DNA from: Alkalitalea saponilacus
GTDB lineage: Bacteria; Bacteroidota; Bacteroidia; Bacteroidales; Marinilabiliaceae
Reading direction: 5' to 3'
Assembly: GCF_900168165.1 (NCBI RefSeq)
Contig: NZ_FUYV01000004.1
Span: 51,048 to 115,047 of the forward strand
Length of the DNA: 64,000 nucleotides
In this document: piece after piece, positions 56,554-64,000 of the stretch
Numbering within the stretch: position 1 is the stretch's first letter
How the letters are laid out: the number at the start of each line of letters is the position of its first letter
Position numbers and translations under genes: made by a program
Notes under the pieces: generated by a model
What the model was told of the DNA's origin: nothing
Databases searched by the model: none
What the model saw: only the letters and a program-made list of their open reading frames with translations

Positions 56554-57423
56554 ATGAGCGTATTGGTAGATAACAATTCAAAAATAATAGTACAAGGATT
56601 TACCGGGGGAGAAGGAACTTTTCATGCCGGACAAATGATGGAATACGGTACCAATATTGTTGGCGGTGTTACACCCGGTAAGGGTGGAACAATGCATTTG
56701 GGGCTTCCGGTATTTGATACCGTTCAAATGGCAGTAGAGAACACCGGAGCCGACACTTCGGTGATTTTTGTGCCACCGGCTTTTGCTGCCGATGCCATTA
56801 TGGAGGCCGCTGATGCCGGAATTAAAGTTATTATCGCCATCACCGAAGGCATTCCGGTGTCGGATATGACCAAGGTAAAAGCTTTTCTTGAAAATAAAGA
56901 GAGCATTTTAATTGGGCCCAACTGTCCCGGAGTTATTTCACCCGGAAAAGCAAAGGTCGGAATCATGCCCGGGTTTATTCACAAAGAGGGGAGGATTGGT
57001 GTTGTAAGTCGATCAGGTACATTGACCTATGAGGCTGTTGATCAGTTAACCAAACTTGGATTGGGACAAAGTACCTGCATTGGAATTGGTGGCGATCCGG
57101 TGATTGGAACTACCACTTTGGATGCAGTTAAAATGCTGATGAATGATCCCGACACCGAAGGCATTATCATGATAGGGGAGATTGGCGGAAGCATGGAAAC
57201 CGATGCCGCGCGTTGGATTAAAGAACATGGGACAAAACCTGTAGTTGGATTTATTGCCGGACAAACAGCTCCTCCCGGCAGACGCATGGGACACGCCGGA
57301 GCCATCGTAGGTGGTAAAGACGATACAGCTGCCGCAAAAATGAAAATCATGAAAGAGTGTGGTATCCATGTGGTGGATAATCCTGCACATTTAGGTAAAA
57401 CCATGCAGGAGGCGATGAAATAA
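56554..57423 (+). CDS. sucD: Succinyl-CoA ligase alpha subunit
   Basis: 289 residues, normal length. TCA-cycle enzyme making ATP/GTP from succinyl-CoA. Seen: [22 protein letters not shown] (CoA site), [26 protein letters not shown], and the active-site His in [12 protein letters not shown]. The beta subunit gene is not adjacent. The 56262-56553 upstream stretch shows no ORF. A hairpin GTGACCA-TTTC-TGGTCAC (57455-57472) and a terminator follow. Confidence 0.96.
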   Translation: MSVLVDNNSKIIVQGFTGGEGTFHAGQMMEYGTNIVGGVTPGKGGTMHLGLPVFDTVQMAVENTGADTSVIFVPPAFAADAIMEAADAGIKVIIAITEGIPVSDMTKVKAFLENKESILIGPNCPGVISPGKAKVGIMPGFIHKEGRIGVVSRSGTLTYEAVDQLTKLGLGQSTCIGIGGDPVIGTTTLDAVKMLMNDPDTEGIIMIGEIGGSMETDAARWIKEHGTKPVVGFIAGQTAPPGRRMGHAGAIVGGKDDTAAAKMKIMKECGIHVVDNPAHLGKTMQEAMK

Positions 57424-57520
57424 TGAATTAGATATGAAAAAATATAGGTCTTTCGTGACCATTTCTGGTCACAAAACTTATCGCTGAAACATATAATCAA
57501 ACAAAAAATGCTTAAGTAAT

Positions 57521-57565
57521 ACACCATTTACAAAGGAGCAATCTTTTATAAATGGTGTTTTGTTT
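57521..57565 (+). terminator. Terminator downstream of sucD
   Basis: ACACCATTTA and TAAATGGTGT around an 18-base loop, then TTTTGTTTTT. It is about 100 bases after the stop. Confidence 0.65.
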
Positions 57566-57636
57566 TTCATACATCAAATTTTCAGTATGATAGCAAATCC
57601 TCAAACCTATTCAGCTCGAGACAGTCCTCAAGCTAT

Positions 57637-57677
57637 AAACCCTAAACCCTAAACCCTAAACCCTAAACCTTAAACCT
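57637..57677. repeat. Telomere-like AAACCCT tandem repeat
   Basis: Four exact AAACCCT units followed by AAACCTT and AAACCTA. The surrounding 57600-57875 stretch continues with degenerate AAAC-CT words (AACTTTAAACCCTCAACTCT, AAACCTTAAACTTCAAACC) and shows strong strand asymmetry (C/A on +). No ORF. Function unknown. Confidence 0.75.
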
Positions 57678-57875
57678 AGAACTTTAAACCCTCAACTCTA
57701 AACTTAAAACTATCCCTCCTCGCTTTCCCCTAGCCCCCTATAAGGGGAATTCCACGCATACATCTCATTTCACCAGAACCATCAACTACAAACCCGCAAC
57801 TCAAAACTTTTCACCATAGCGGGACTACGCTACGCGCATAAACCTTAAACTTCAAACCTAAAACCTATTCTATCA

Positions 57876-59039
57876 TCAACCCTTCACCACTGCCAGCGGT
57901 TCTAGTTTAAGCTTAATTTTAACCAGGTCGGATTGGTTCATCATCACTTCATCAATGTCTTTGTATGCTCCGGCTGCTTCGTCCAGATCCCTTTGTGTTC
58001 GTATGGAATGAATAATTCCTTTATCGTTAAGTTTTTGAACTTCTGTAGTAAAATCAAGTTGCCGTTGTGCCTGTCGCCTTCCAAGACGACGACCTGCACC
58101 GTGGGAACACGACATAAAACTTTCAGGATTTCCAACACCTTCTACAATGTAGGATGAGGTTCCCTGTGAACCTGGTATGATACCCGTTTCACCGGGAAAA
58201 GCTCTTGTAGCTCCTTTTCGGTGTACCAAAACCTTCTCGTCAAAATGAGTCTCAAAAGAGGCATAGTTGTGTGCGATATTAATGATGCCTCCGAAAGATA
58301 TCTCTTTACCAATGGCCTCATTGATGGCTTCCTGAACAAAATGCATCATTAGTTTTCGGTTGGCCAATGCAAAATCGATGCAGTAATTCATCTCTGAGAT
58401 GTAGTCCTTTGCTTCCTCCGAATCGAGCGATAAAAAAGCCAGATCCCACTGCTTAGGAACTGATGATTGCCATTTCTCGTTCAGTTTTCTGGCCAGCTTA
58501 TTGTAGTAATCGGCCACGGTTTTACCCAGATTTCGACTTCCTGAGTGAATCATAATCCATATAAAACCATCGCTGCCTTTTTGAATTTCTATGAAGTGAT
58601 TACCGCCACCCAGAGTTCCTACCTGAGTTCTGGCTTTTTCAAATTCTTGTTCTACAATATTTGGGAGATTTTTCCATTTAGGCATATGATGCATATCCTG
58701 CATCTTTTTATGGCTTTTCATGCCAACGGGTATTCGTTTACGAATACCCGACAGAACCTCCTTTAGTTGAGGAGGTGAAATTTCTCTTAACTCTGTTGGA
58801 ACTGCACACATTCCACATCCAATATCTACACCCACCGCATTAGGGATGACATGATTTCTTGTGGCTAAAACACCCCCGATGGGCATTCCAAATCCTGTAT
58901 GGGCATCGGGCATTAAAGCAACATGACGAAAGGTAAAGTCCAGATTGGCCAAATGCCGGGCCTGCTCTAAGGCATCTTCATCAATCTCTTTAAGCCACAG
59001 TTTGATGGGGTGTTTTTCAGTGGAAATCACCTTTTCCAT
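57876..59039 (-). CDS. rtcB: RtcB-family RNA-splicing ligase
   Basis: 387 residues, at the short end of the RtcB range. Joins 3'-phosphate or 2',3'-cyclic phosphate to 5'-OH RNA ends using GTP and Mn2+. Seen: MPDAHTGFGMPIGG, the metal cysteine in VDIGCGMCAVP, GGGNHFIEIQ, the guanylylated-His region SCSHGAGRRLGRRQA and the end LEPLAVVKG. No RtcA or archease gene adjoins it. The M48 protease gene follows after 18 bases. Confidence 0.94.
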   Translation of the reverse strand: MEKVISTEKHPIKLWLKEIDEDALEQARHLANLDFTFRHVALMPDAHTGFGMPIGGVLATRNHVIPNAVGVDIGCGMCAVPTELREISPPQLKEVLSGIRKRIPVGMKSHKKMQDMHHMPKWKNLPNIVEQEFEKARTQVGTLGGGNHFIEIQKGSDGFIWIMIHSGSRNLGKTVADYYNKLARKLNEKWQSSVPKQWDLAFLSLDSEEAKDYISEMNYCIDFALANRKLMMHFVQEAINEAIGKEISFGGIINIAHNYASFETHFDEKVLVHRKGATRAFPGETGIIPGSQGTSSYIVEGVGNPESFMSCSHGAGRRLGRRQAQRQLDFTTEVQKLNDKGIIHSIRTQRDLDEAAGAYKDIDEVMMNQSDLVKIKLKLEPLAVVKG

Positions 59040-59057
59040 GGCTATCGGTTTAGATTT

Positions 59058-59852
59058 TTAAGGGAGTAATTGTAAAAATTCCTGGTAGCGTTTAGTAAAT
59101 GGATTACCTTCTTTTCCTCCCAATCGCTGATGGTGTCTGTGAATTTCAGAAATACGGTCGCCTGGATCGGGGTGCGTACTTAAATAAGTAACAACACGTG
59201 ATTGTTTGGCCAAATCCATTTTTTCAAAAAAGTAAGCAACGCCTCTGGAGTCCAATTCGGTGGGGTAGAGGTAGCGAACGGCATATTCGTCTGCCTCAAA
59301 TTCATCCTGTCTGCTAAAAGCCAAAGCGGTAACCCCGGTTGCCAAAGATTCCGCGATATCTCCCAACAGAGATTCATTATCTCCTCTAAGCACCGAAAAT
59401 AAAATGCTGAAACCGTACATTTTTGTCATTCGGTTGGTGGCATGCCTGCGATCAACATGGGCAATTTCATGTCCCATAACCCCGGCCAGAGATGCTTCAT
59501 CATCCAGATATTTCATCAGTCCGGTGTAATAGAAGGTAGGGCCACCCGGCAAAGCAAAAGCATTCAAAACATCCTGATCGATGATATAAATATCCCATTG
59601 AAACCGGTCTCTGTATCGTATATCCTTAGATGCAAGTATTTTATCCCGAATGCCTTCGAGGTAGGCATACGCCTCTTCGTTTCCTTGTCGCGGCAACACA
59701 TTATATTCTTGTGGATTTGCAAGAATTTCTGCCACCACCTGTTGGCCAAACTCCACGTCCTGATTCAGGGTGAAAAAATTAACTTTCCCATCATTACAGC
59801 TGCTTAGTAACACAACTGTTAACAGCGTAACAAAAAATCTATTTCTCTTCAT
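59058..59852 (-). CDS. M48-family lipoprotein metalloprotease
   Basis: 264 residues from the ATG at 59852; the open frame continues upstream over the PaaI-like gene but lacks coding character there. Lipoprotein signal MKRNRFFVTLLTVVLLSSC. Zinc motif HEIAH in GVMGHEIAHVDRRHA and the third ligand Glu in RQDEFEADEYAVRYL. This is the BepA/LoiP-like group of periplasmic M48 proteases involved in envelope quality control. Starts 19 bases after the upstream gene's stop; likely part of a minus-strand operon with the hotdog genes. Confidence 0.92.
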   Translation of the reverse strand: MKRNRFFVTLLTVVLLSSCNDGKVNFFTLNQDVEFGQQVVAEILANPQEYNVLPRQGNEEAYAYLEGIRDKILASKDIRYRDRFQWDIYIIDQDVLNAFALPGGPTFYYTGLMKYLDDEASLAGVMGHEIAHVDRRHATNRMTKMYGFSILFSVLRGDNESLLGDIAESLATGVTALAFSRQDEFEADEYAVRYLYPTELDSRGVAYFFEKMDLAKQSRVVTYLSTHPDPGDRISEIHRHHQRLGGKEGNPFTKRYQEFLQLLP

Positions 59853-59871
59853 GCTTTTGACTGTTATTAAA

Positions 59872-60357
59872 TTATTTTGTGAAGAACGCATCAATCCCGG
59901 GATAATTGAATTTTGTTTTGGCCATCTCTTCCGGAAACAGCACATAAACAATGGTTCCGGATGTGCATAACTGGTTACCGCACAATATTTCGGTTTCTAT
60001 AGCCACTTCACGCCTGTTTTGCTTTTTATGTGAAACAGCTCTGATAAGAATTGGTTCAGAACTGATTCGACAAGGCTCATGGTAATGAGTGGATAAACTT
60101 TTGGTGACACCTGCGGTATTTAATTGCGTGTAGATATACCAACTTGCAATTTCATCCATCATGGTGGCTTGTATGCCACCATGAATTACTCCATTATAGC
60201 CTTCAAATTTCTTATCCGGAAACCATTCTGAACAAACCATTCCGTTCTCTTCAAAAAAAGACATGTGCAATCCAATGGGATTATGCTCTGAACAGCCAAA
60301 ACATATTCCTCTCTCATCTATTTTCGTGCCAAACGGATTTACAATGGCTCTTTTCAC
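59872..60357 (-). CDS. PaaI-like hotdog thioesterase
   Basis: 161 residues with a GTG start at 60357, 6 bases after the MaoC-like stop. Core motif YNGVIHGGIQATMMDEIASW is the PaaI/4HBT-family active-site helix; an N-terminal CFGCSEHNPIGLHM segment with two Cys is common in this subgroup. Likely hydrolyses acyl-CoA thioesters. Confidence 0.87.
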   Translation of the reverse strand: MKRAIVNPFGTKIDERGICFGCSEHNPIGLHMSFFEENGMVCSEWFPDKKFEGYNGVIHGGIQATMMDEIASWYIYTQLNTAGVTKSLSTHYHEPCRISSEPILIRAVSHKKQNRREVAIETEILCGNQLCTSGTIVYVLFPEEMAKTKFNYPGIDAFFTK

Positions 60358-60363
60358 AACAAA

Positions 60364-60831
60364 TTATGAGTTAAAATGGTACAGAAATACAATTTCCCCC
60401 TCGTAGGCCGGTTTTTTATTTCCCTCTATTTCAAGTTTAACACCAATGTTGGCTTTGGTAACTCCGCGAAGATTAATAGCGCTTATAACTTTGGCTGCCA
60501 ATCGCACCTTGCTGTTGACCAATACAGGCTGGTTGAATTTGAATTTTTCAATACCGTAATTCACCTGCAGCTTCAGATTCCGGACTTCCACTATCTGGTT
60601 CCATAAATGTGGCAACATGGATAGCGTAAGATATCCATGGGCAATGGTGTCTCCAAATGGAGATTCTTTTACAGCGCGTTCTTTATCTGTGTGTATCCAT
60701 TGATGATCTAATGTAGCATCGGCAAACAGGTTGATTTGCTCTTGGGTAAATTCATGGTATTCAGAAATTCCTAAATCGTGACCTACCAGTTTTTCCAGCT
60801 CCTCGAAACTATTGATGATAACTTTGCTCAT
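60364..60831 (-). CDS. MaoC-like dehydratase
   Basis: 155 residues, single hotdog domain with the hydratase 2 motif: FADATLDHQWIHTD...SPFGDTIAHGYLTLSMLPHLW (catalytic Asp and His). (R)-specific enoyl-CoA hydratase-like; substrate unknown. First gene of a minus-strand run MaoC-PaaI-M48-rtcB. Confidence 0.92.
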   Translation of the reverse strand: MSKVIINSFEELEKLVGHDLGISEYHEFTQEQINLFADATLDHQWIHTDKERAVKESPFGDTIAHGYLTLSMLPHLWNQIVEVRNLKLQVNYGIEKFKFNQPVLVNSKVRLAAKVISAINLRGVTKANIGVKLEIEGNKKPAYEGEIVFLYHFNS

Positions 60832-61255
60832 TGAATTTTAGTTTTGATTTTAATTAAGATAAAGCTACAAAACTAATAAAAGAAGTGAAACAACCATAAT
60901 AGAATTGTTTTCATCGGATTTTGATAACCATAAGTTATCACTACTGACCGACTAAATAATATAGATTTCTCGCTCTGCTCGAAATGACAAAACTTTCAAG
61001 AGGTCAAAGTGGGGGATTGGGTGATGGCGGCTTTGCCACCATCTCCCAATCCCCTATCAAAACGTAATAGCCTGTTGTTTACAGCTAGGTGAGAAAGCTA
61101 TTACAAGATTATCATTATAAAAAAACTTAATCAGATAGCAGTGAATTCTATTATCCCCTTCTTTGAGTAGGGTTTTATTTGTTGGCCGGAAGGAATTCGT
61201 AATTGGAATGAACTATATTTATAATCTACTATTCAATTTAAATTACACCAATTCT
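60832..61255. other. Intergenic region with a strong hairpin and REP-like motif
   Basis: GGGGATTGGG (61012-61021) pairs with CCCAATCCCC (61045-61054), and the interior ATGGCGGC-TTT-GCCACCAT extends the hairpin. Just before it, at about 60965-60989, ATTTCTCGCTCTGCTCGAAA resembles a repetitive Bacteroidota intergenic word. The hairpin lies between divergent genes, so it is not a simple terminator. Confidence 0.5.
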
Positions 61256-61900
61256 ATGACTGCAGAATTTCAGATATTACTATTAACTGCCGCATCACTT
61301 GGATTCGTGCATACCATACTTGGGCCTGATCATTATTTACCTTTTGTTGCCATTTCCAAAGCACGTGATTGGAGTGTGGGGAAAACAATTTGGTGGACTT
61401 TTATCTGTGGAACAGGTCATGTATTAAGTTCTGTAATCATTGGATTGGTTGGAATTGCAATTGGCTCTCAACTTGAAAAACTTGTTTTGATTGAGGAGTT
61501 CAGAGATGGACTTGCTGCCTGGGGCTTGATTGCTTTCGGCCTTATATATGCCTTGTGGGGAATGCGATACTGGGTATCAAACAAGAGTGGAGATCTTAAA
61601 CAGAACAATCAAGGAAAAAAGATAACTCCATGGGTGCTATTCATCATATTTATATTGGGTCCATGCGAGGTGCTGATTCCGGTTTTGATGTATCCTGCCG
61701 CTAATGCAAGCACGGGGGCTTTAATTTCTGTATCCCTGGTGTTTGGAATAACTACTCTTTTAACGATGATGGGGGCTGTATTTATTATGATTTATGGTTT
61801 ACGTTATGTGTCGTTAAAACCATTGGAGAAATACAGTCACACCATCGCTGGAATTGTAATATTTATGTCAGGATTAGCTATTGAAGTGTTGGGATTATAG
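61256..61900 (+). CDS. SafE/UreH-like membrane transporter
   Basis: 214 residues from the ATG at 61256 (MTAEFQILLLTAASLGFVHTILGPDHYLPF); starts at 61163 or 61208 are possible. Six hydrophobic helices. The H-x4-DHYLPF motif in the first helix and GPCEVLIP in the fourth are typical of the NiCoT-like UreH/HupE and TauE/SafE group, which exports or imports Ni2+/Co2+ or sulfur compounds. Substrate not predictable; no urease or hydrogenase genes nearby. Confidence 0.78.
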   Translation: MTAEFQILLLTAASLGFVHTILGPDHYLPFVAISKARDWSVGKTIWWTFICGTGHVLSSVIIGLVGIAIGSQLEKLVLIEEFRDGLAAWGLIAFGLIYALWGMRYWVSNKSGDLKQNNQGKKITPWVLFIIFILGPCEVLIPVLMYPAANASTGALISVSLVFGITTLLTMMGAVFIMIYGLRYVSLKPLEKYSHTIAGIVIFMSGLAIEVLGL

Positions 61901-62107
61901 ATAATCAGGGCAACTAGACCGAATCACATACATCTAGTCTTCGGTTGCACTTCGGAAAATTTCACTACGTTCAATTTCCGGTCTTTGGTTCCGCTGTGCG
62001 GAATTTCGCTACACTTCATCTCCGTTCTCCGGCTTCCGTTCTCCGACAACTCTTCGCCTCTCAACCTAATGTCTAACAACCTCTTCACCTATCTACCTAA
62101 CAGCCTA

Positions 62108-63544
62108 TCAACCTTCAAAATTTTTCTTTTTCGAAGCGCAAAAATAGCTTGAATTATCCCAACAATGCGTACATAATTTCTCTTTTGGCAGTCCAATGGC
62201 TTTTACTAAATCATCCAATTTCTGAAACTTTAACGATGTTAAACCCAAATCCTTACGGATTTGTTCCACCATATCAATATATTTCTGGTTTTTGATGTCA
62301 GTGTAAGGTCTCAGATCTACGTCTTCATTTCCTTCAATATGGGTGATGGCTTTCCTGGTGGCCAAATCGAGGGTTGTTCTCGATCTGCTGAAATTGAGAA
62401 ACTCACATGGATAAATCAAAGGCGGACAAGCTATGCGCATGTGAATCTCTTTAATTCCACCGGCATGTAAATCCTTTACATTGTCTCTTAATTGCGTCCC
62501 TCTTACGATGGAATCGTCCAGAAATATTCCTTTTTTATCCTTGATAACTGATTGGTTGGTAATGAGTTTCATTTTAGCCACCAATTCGCGGGTTTCTTGA
62601 TTTTGAGGCATGAAACTGCGAGGCCAGGTGGGGGTATATTTCGAATATGGCCTTTTAAGAGGAATTCCGGTTTTATTGCTGAATCCCATGGCATGACCGA
62701 TTCCTGAATCGGGTATGGCAGCCACAAAATCAGCTTTAACATCTTCATCCACTGCCATAACTGCGCCACATTTGTATCTCGATTCATCAACATTGATTTC
62801 TTCGTAAAAGGATGGAGGATACCCATAATAAACCCACAAAAACGAACATATTTGCATGTCTTTCCCGGCTTCCTGAAGTTGGGTGTATCCGTCTGCTGTT
62901 ATTTCAACAATTTCGTTGGGACCCAAATTGTGAACCATTTCATATCCAAGATTGGGAAAGGCAGATGTTTCAAAGGTAACGGCATGTCCATTATCTTTTT
63001 TTCCGACAACAATAGGGGTTCTTCCTAAACGATCGCGTGCAGCAATGATTTTATCTTCTGTTAAAATCAATAGAGAGCACGAACCTTCAATATGATCAAA
63101 AACATTGTTTATTCCGGAAACAAAATCGCTGCATTCTGCGATCAGTTTTGAAACCAGTTCGGTTGGGTTCACGGCTCCCTGACTGGTTTCGGCAAATGTG
63201 TGACGTTGATCAATAAACCGCTGCTCCAATTCATCAATGTTGGCAATTCGGCATACTGAAACAACGGCAAAACGCCCAAGGTGGGACGAAACGAGTATGG
63301 GCTGAGCTTCATTATCACTAATTACACCAATTCCAGAGTTCCCTTTGAAACCTTTTATATCATTGTCAAACTTATTTCTGAAATATCCATCTTCAAGACT
63401 GTGTATGGCTCTTTGAAAACCTTTTTTCTCATCGAAAAAAGCCATCCCGGCACGTTTGGTTCCCAGGTGGGAATGGTAGTCGGTGCCATAAAAAACATCC
63501 ATTACGCAATCGCTTTTGGTGATGCTGCCGAAAAATCCGCTCAT
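62108..63544 (-). CDS. Amidophosphoribosyltransferase-like protein lacking the catalytic Cys
   Basis: 478 residues. N-terminal class II glutaminase-like fold begins MSGFFGSITKSDCVMDVFYGTDYHSHLGTKRAG; in active PurF a cysteine follows the initiator Met, here it is Ser. The C-terminal phosphoribosyltransferase domain keeps the PRPP loop GIFLDDSIVRGTQL and PDSGIGHAMGFSNKTGIP. The end has a Cys cluster (LCTHCWDNSSYFC). It looks like the short PurF paralogue of Bacteroidota. It may use ammonia, work with another glutaminase, or have another role. Confidence 0.85.
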   Translation of the reverse strand: MSGFFGSITKSDCVMDVFYGTDYHSHLGTKRAGMAFFDEKKGFQRAIHSLEDGYFRNKFDNDIKGFKGNSGIGVISDNEAQPILVSSHLGRFAVVSVCRIANIDELEQRFIDQRHTFAETSQGAVNPTELVSKLIAECSDFVSGINNVFDHIEGSCSLLILTEDKIIAARDRLGRTPIVVGKKDNGHAVTFETSAFPNLGYEMVHNLGPNEIVEITADGYTQLQEAGKDMQICSFLWVYYGYPPSFYEEINVDESRYKCGAVMAVDEDVKADFVAAIPDSGIGHAMGFSNKTGIPLKRPYSKYTPTWPRSFMPQNQETRELVAKMKLITNQSVIKDKKGIFLDDSIVRGTQLRDNVKDLHAGGIKEIHMRIACPPLIYPCEFLNFSRSRTTLDLATRKAITHIEGNEDVDLRPYTDIKNQKYIDMVEQIRKDLGLTSLKFQKLDDLVKAIGLPKEKLCTHCWDNSSYFCASKKKNFEG

Positions 63545-63641
63545 GATAAATTGAAGTTTATTTTTGAGGCGGTAAAGATAGTTTAAAAATTGGTATCAGG
63601 TGGCTAATAAAGGCAATTCAAACAGCTTCTATGCACAATAT

Positions 63642-64000
63642 TTATAATCGAATTCCTATAAGTAAAACATCATCAACTTGTTCCTGACTCTCTCTCCAGG
63701 TTTCAAAATATTCATCATAGATTTTGAGTTGTTCCTGCATGGGAAGATGATAATTGTTCAGCAACATTTCCCTGAATCGTTGGTGTTTGATTTTTTTATT
63801 GTTTGGGCCGCCAAACTGGCTCACAAAACCATCGGTAAACAGATAGAAACAATCTCCCGACTGATATTGAATGGCGTGATGAGTGTATGGATTATCGGTT
63901 TCACCAATGGATACCGGCATATGATCGGCAGGAAAAACAGTGATTTTGTTATCACGTATTTTGTATAAAGGATTAAATGCTGCAGCATACTCCAGAACTC
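63642..64000 (-). CDS. SpoIIE-family PP2C-like phosphatase, C-terminal part
   Basis: Minus-strand frame open to the window edge; its start lies beyond base 64000. 118 codons visible plus stop. Sequence ...LEYAAAFNPLYKIRDNKITVFPADHMPVSIG, DCFYLFTDGFVSQFGG and EQVDDVLLIGIRL are the last motifs of the SpoIIE/RsbU PPM phosphatase domain, including the metal-binding Asp pair. In Bacteroidota it is often fused to TPR or two-component sensor domains, which would be outside this window. Confidence 0.9.
   Translation of the reverse strand, partial: VLEYAAAFNPLYKIRDNKITVFPADHMPVSIGETDNPYTHHAIQYQSGDCFYLFTDGFVSQFGGPNNKKIKHQRFREMLLNNYHLPMQEQLKIYDEYFETWRESQEQVDDVLLIGIRL

Noticed and set aside
57600-57700. 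Eukaryotic contamination suggested by the CCCTAAA repeat
   Set aside because: Flanking genes sucD and rtcB are bacterial and continuous, and only four exact units occur.
59853-59951. Upstream extension of the M48 protease
   Set aside because: It would overlap the PaaI-like gene, and the lipoprotein signal clearly begins at the ATG at 59852.
1-64000. tRNA genes, prophage or a full insertion sequence
   Set aside because: No cloverleaf with conserved T-loop, no phage structural genes and no complete transposase besides the RAYT were recognised by eye; a dedicated search could still find a short feature.

Overview
The window comes from a Bacteroidota chromosome. Evidence: type IX secretion (T9SS) cargo with both type A and type B sorting domains, PorP/SprF and PorE-like proteins, TAnnTTTG-type -7 promoter boxes, almost no Shine-Dalgarno sequences, and a bacterial RNase P RNA. 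The gene set looks like that of a free-living, polysaccharide-degrading member, perhaps near Marinilabiliales; that placement is inference. No rRNA, tRNA, CRISPR array, complete insertion sequence or prophage was seen.

Layout. 1-10.4 kb (+): a giant 5'-truncated type B T9SS adhesin, a PorP/SprF-family outer-membrane partner, a PorE-like TPR/propeller/OmpA protein and a double SPOR-like protein, with perfect palindromes between the first three. 10.4-12.4 kb: rnpB, a YihY membrane protein, and a structured RNA resembling 6S RNA with its own promoter and terminator. 12.4-21.8 kb: housekeeping genes (UPF0316 membrane protein, FlK-like thioesterase, prfC, PHP phosphatase, biotin carrier and biotin carboxylase, ferritin, rRNA methyltransferase, hydrolase) plus a 215-bp MITE-like element with 9-bp target duplication. 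21.9-28.2 kb: a secreted beta-helix protein, a dehydrogenase/hydrolase pair with a duplicated leader, an SDR and a membrane protein.

28.2-35.2 kb is a rearranged locus. A divergent lysR-icd pair is present twice. The left copy has intact lysR and a truncated, nonsense-mutated icd. The right copy has decayed lysR and intact icd. Between them lie the remnant end of an IS21-like element and a two-gene polysaccharide-degradation cassette. 35.2-39.7 kb: a DUF2867 protein, a histidine kinase, ilvD and the fossil of a DUF4143-type ATPase. 39.9-46.5 kb: three tandem type A T9SS cargo genes (BspA-like repeats, fibronectin III, YCF48-like), two with almost identical C-terminal signals, followed upstream by small ORFs, a direct-repeat operator candidate and a TPR histidine kinase/LuxR response regulator pair.

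50-54.7 kb is an accessory island: a decayed metallophosphoesterase end, a tripartite HipBST toxin-antitoxin module under a 40-bp-period operator array, a REP-associated tyrosine transposase whose gene carries a perfect 28-bp palindrome in frame, a small coupled gene and an intact metallophosphoesterase. 54.8-64 kb returns to core functions: mnmE, sucD, rtcB-type ligase, M48 protease, hotdog proteins, a metal/sulfite-transporter-like protein, a PurF-like enzyme lacking the catalytic cysteine, and the end of a SpoIIE-type phosphatase.

The most unusual items are the lysR-icd duplication around a cassette, the REP-like palindrome inside its putative mobilising gene, the HipBST operator array, the 6S-like RNA, the MITE, and the Cys-less PurF homologue.
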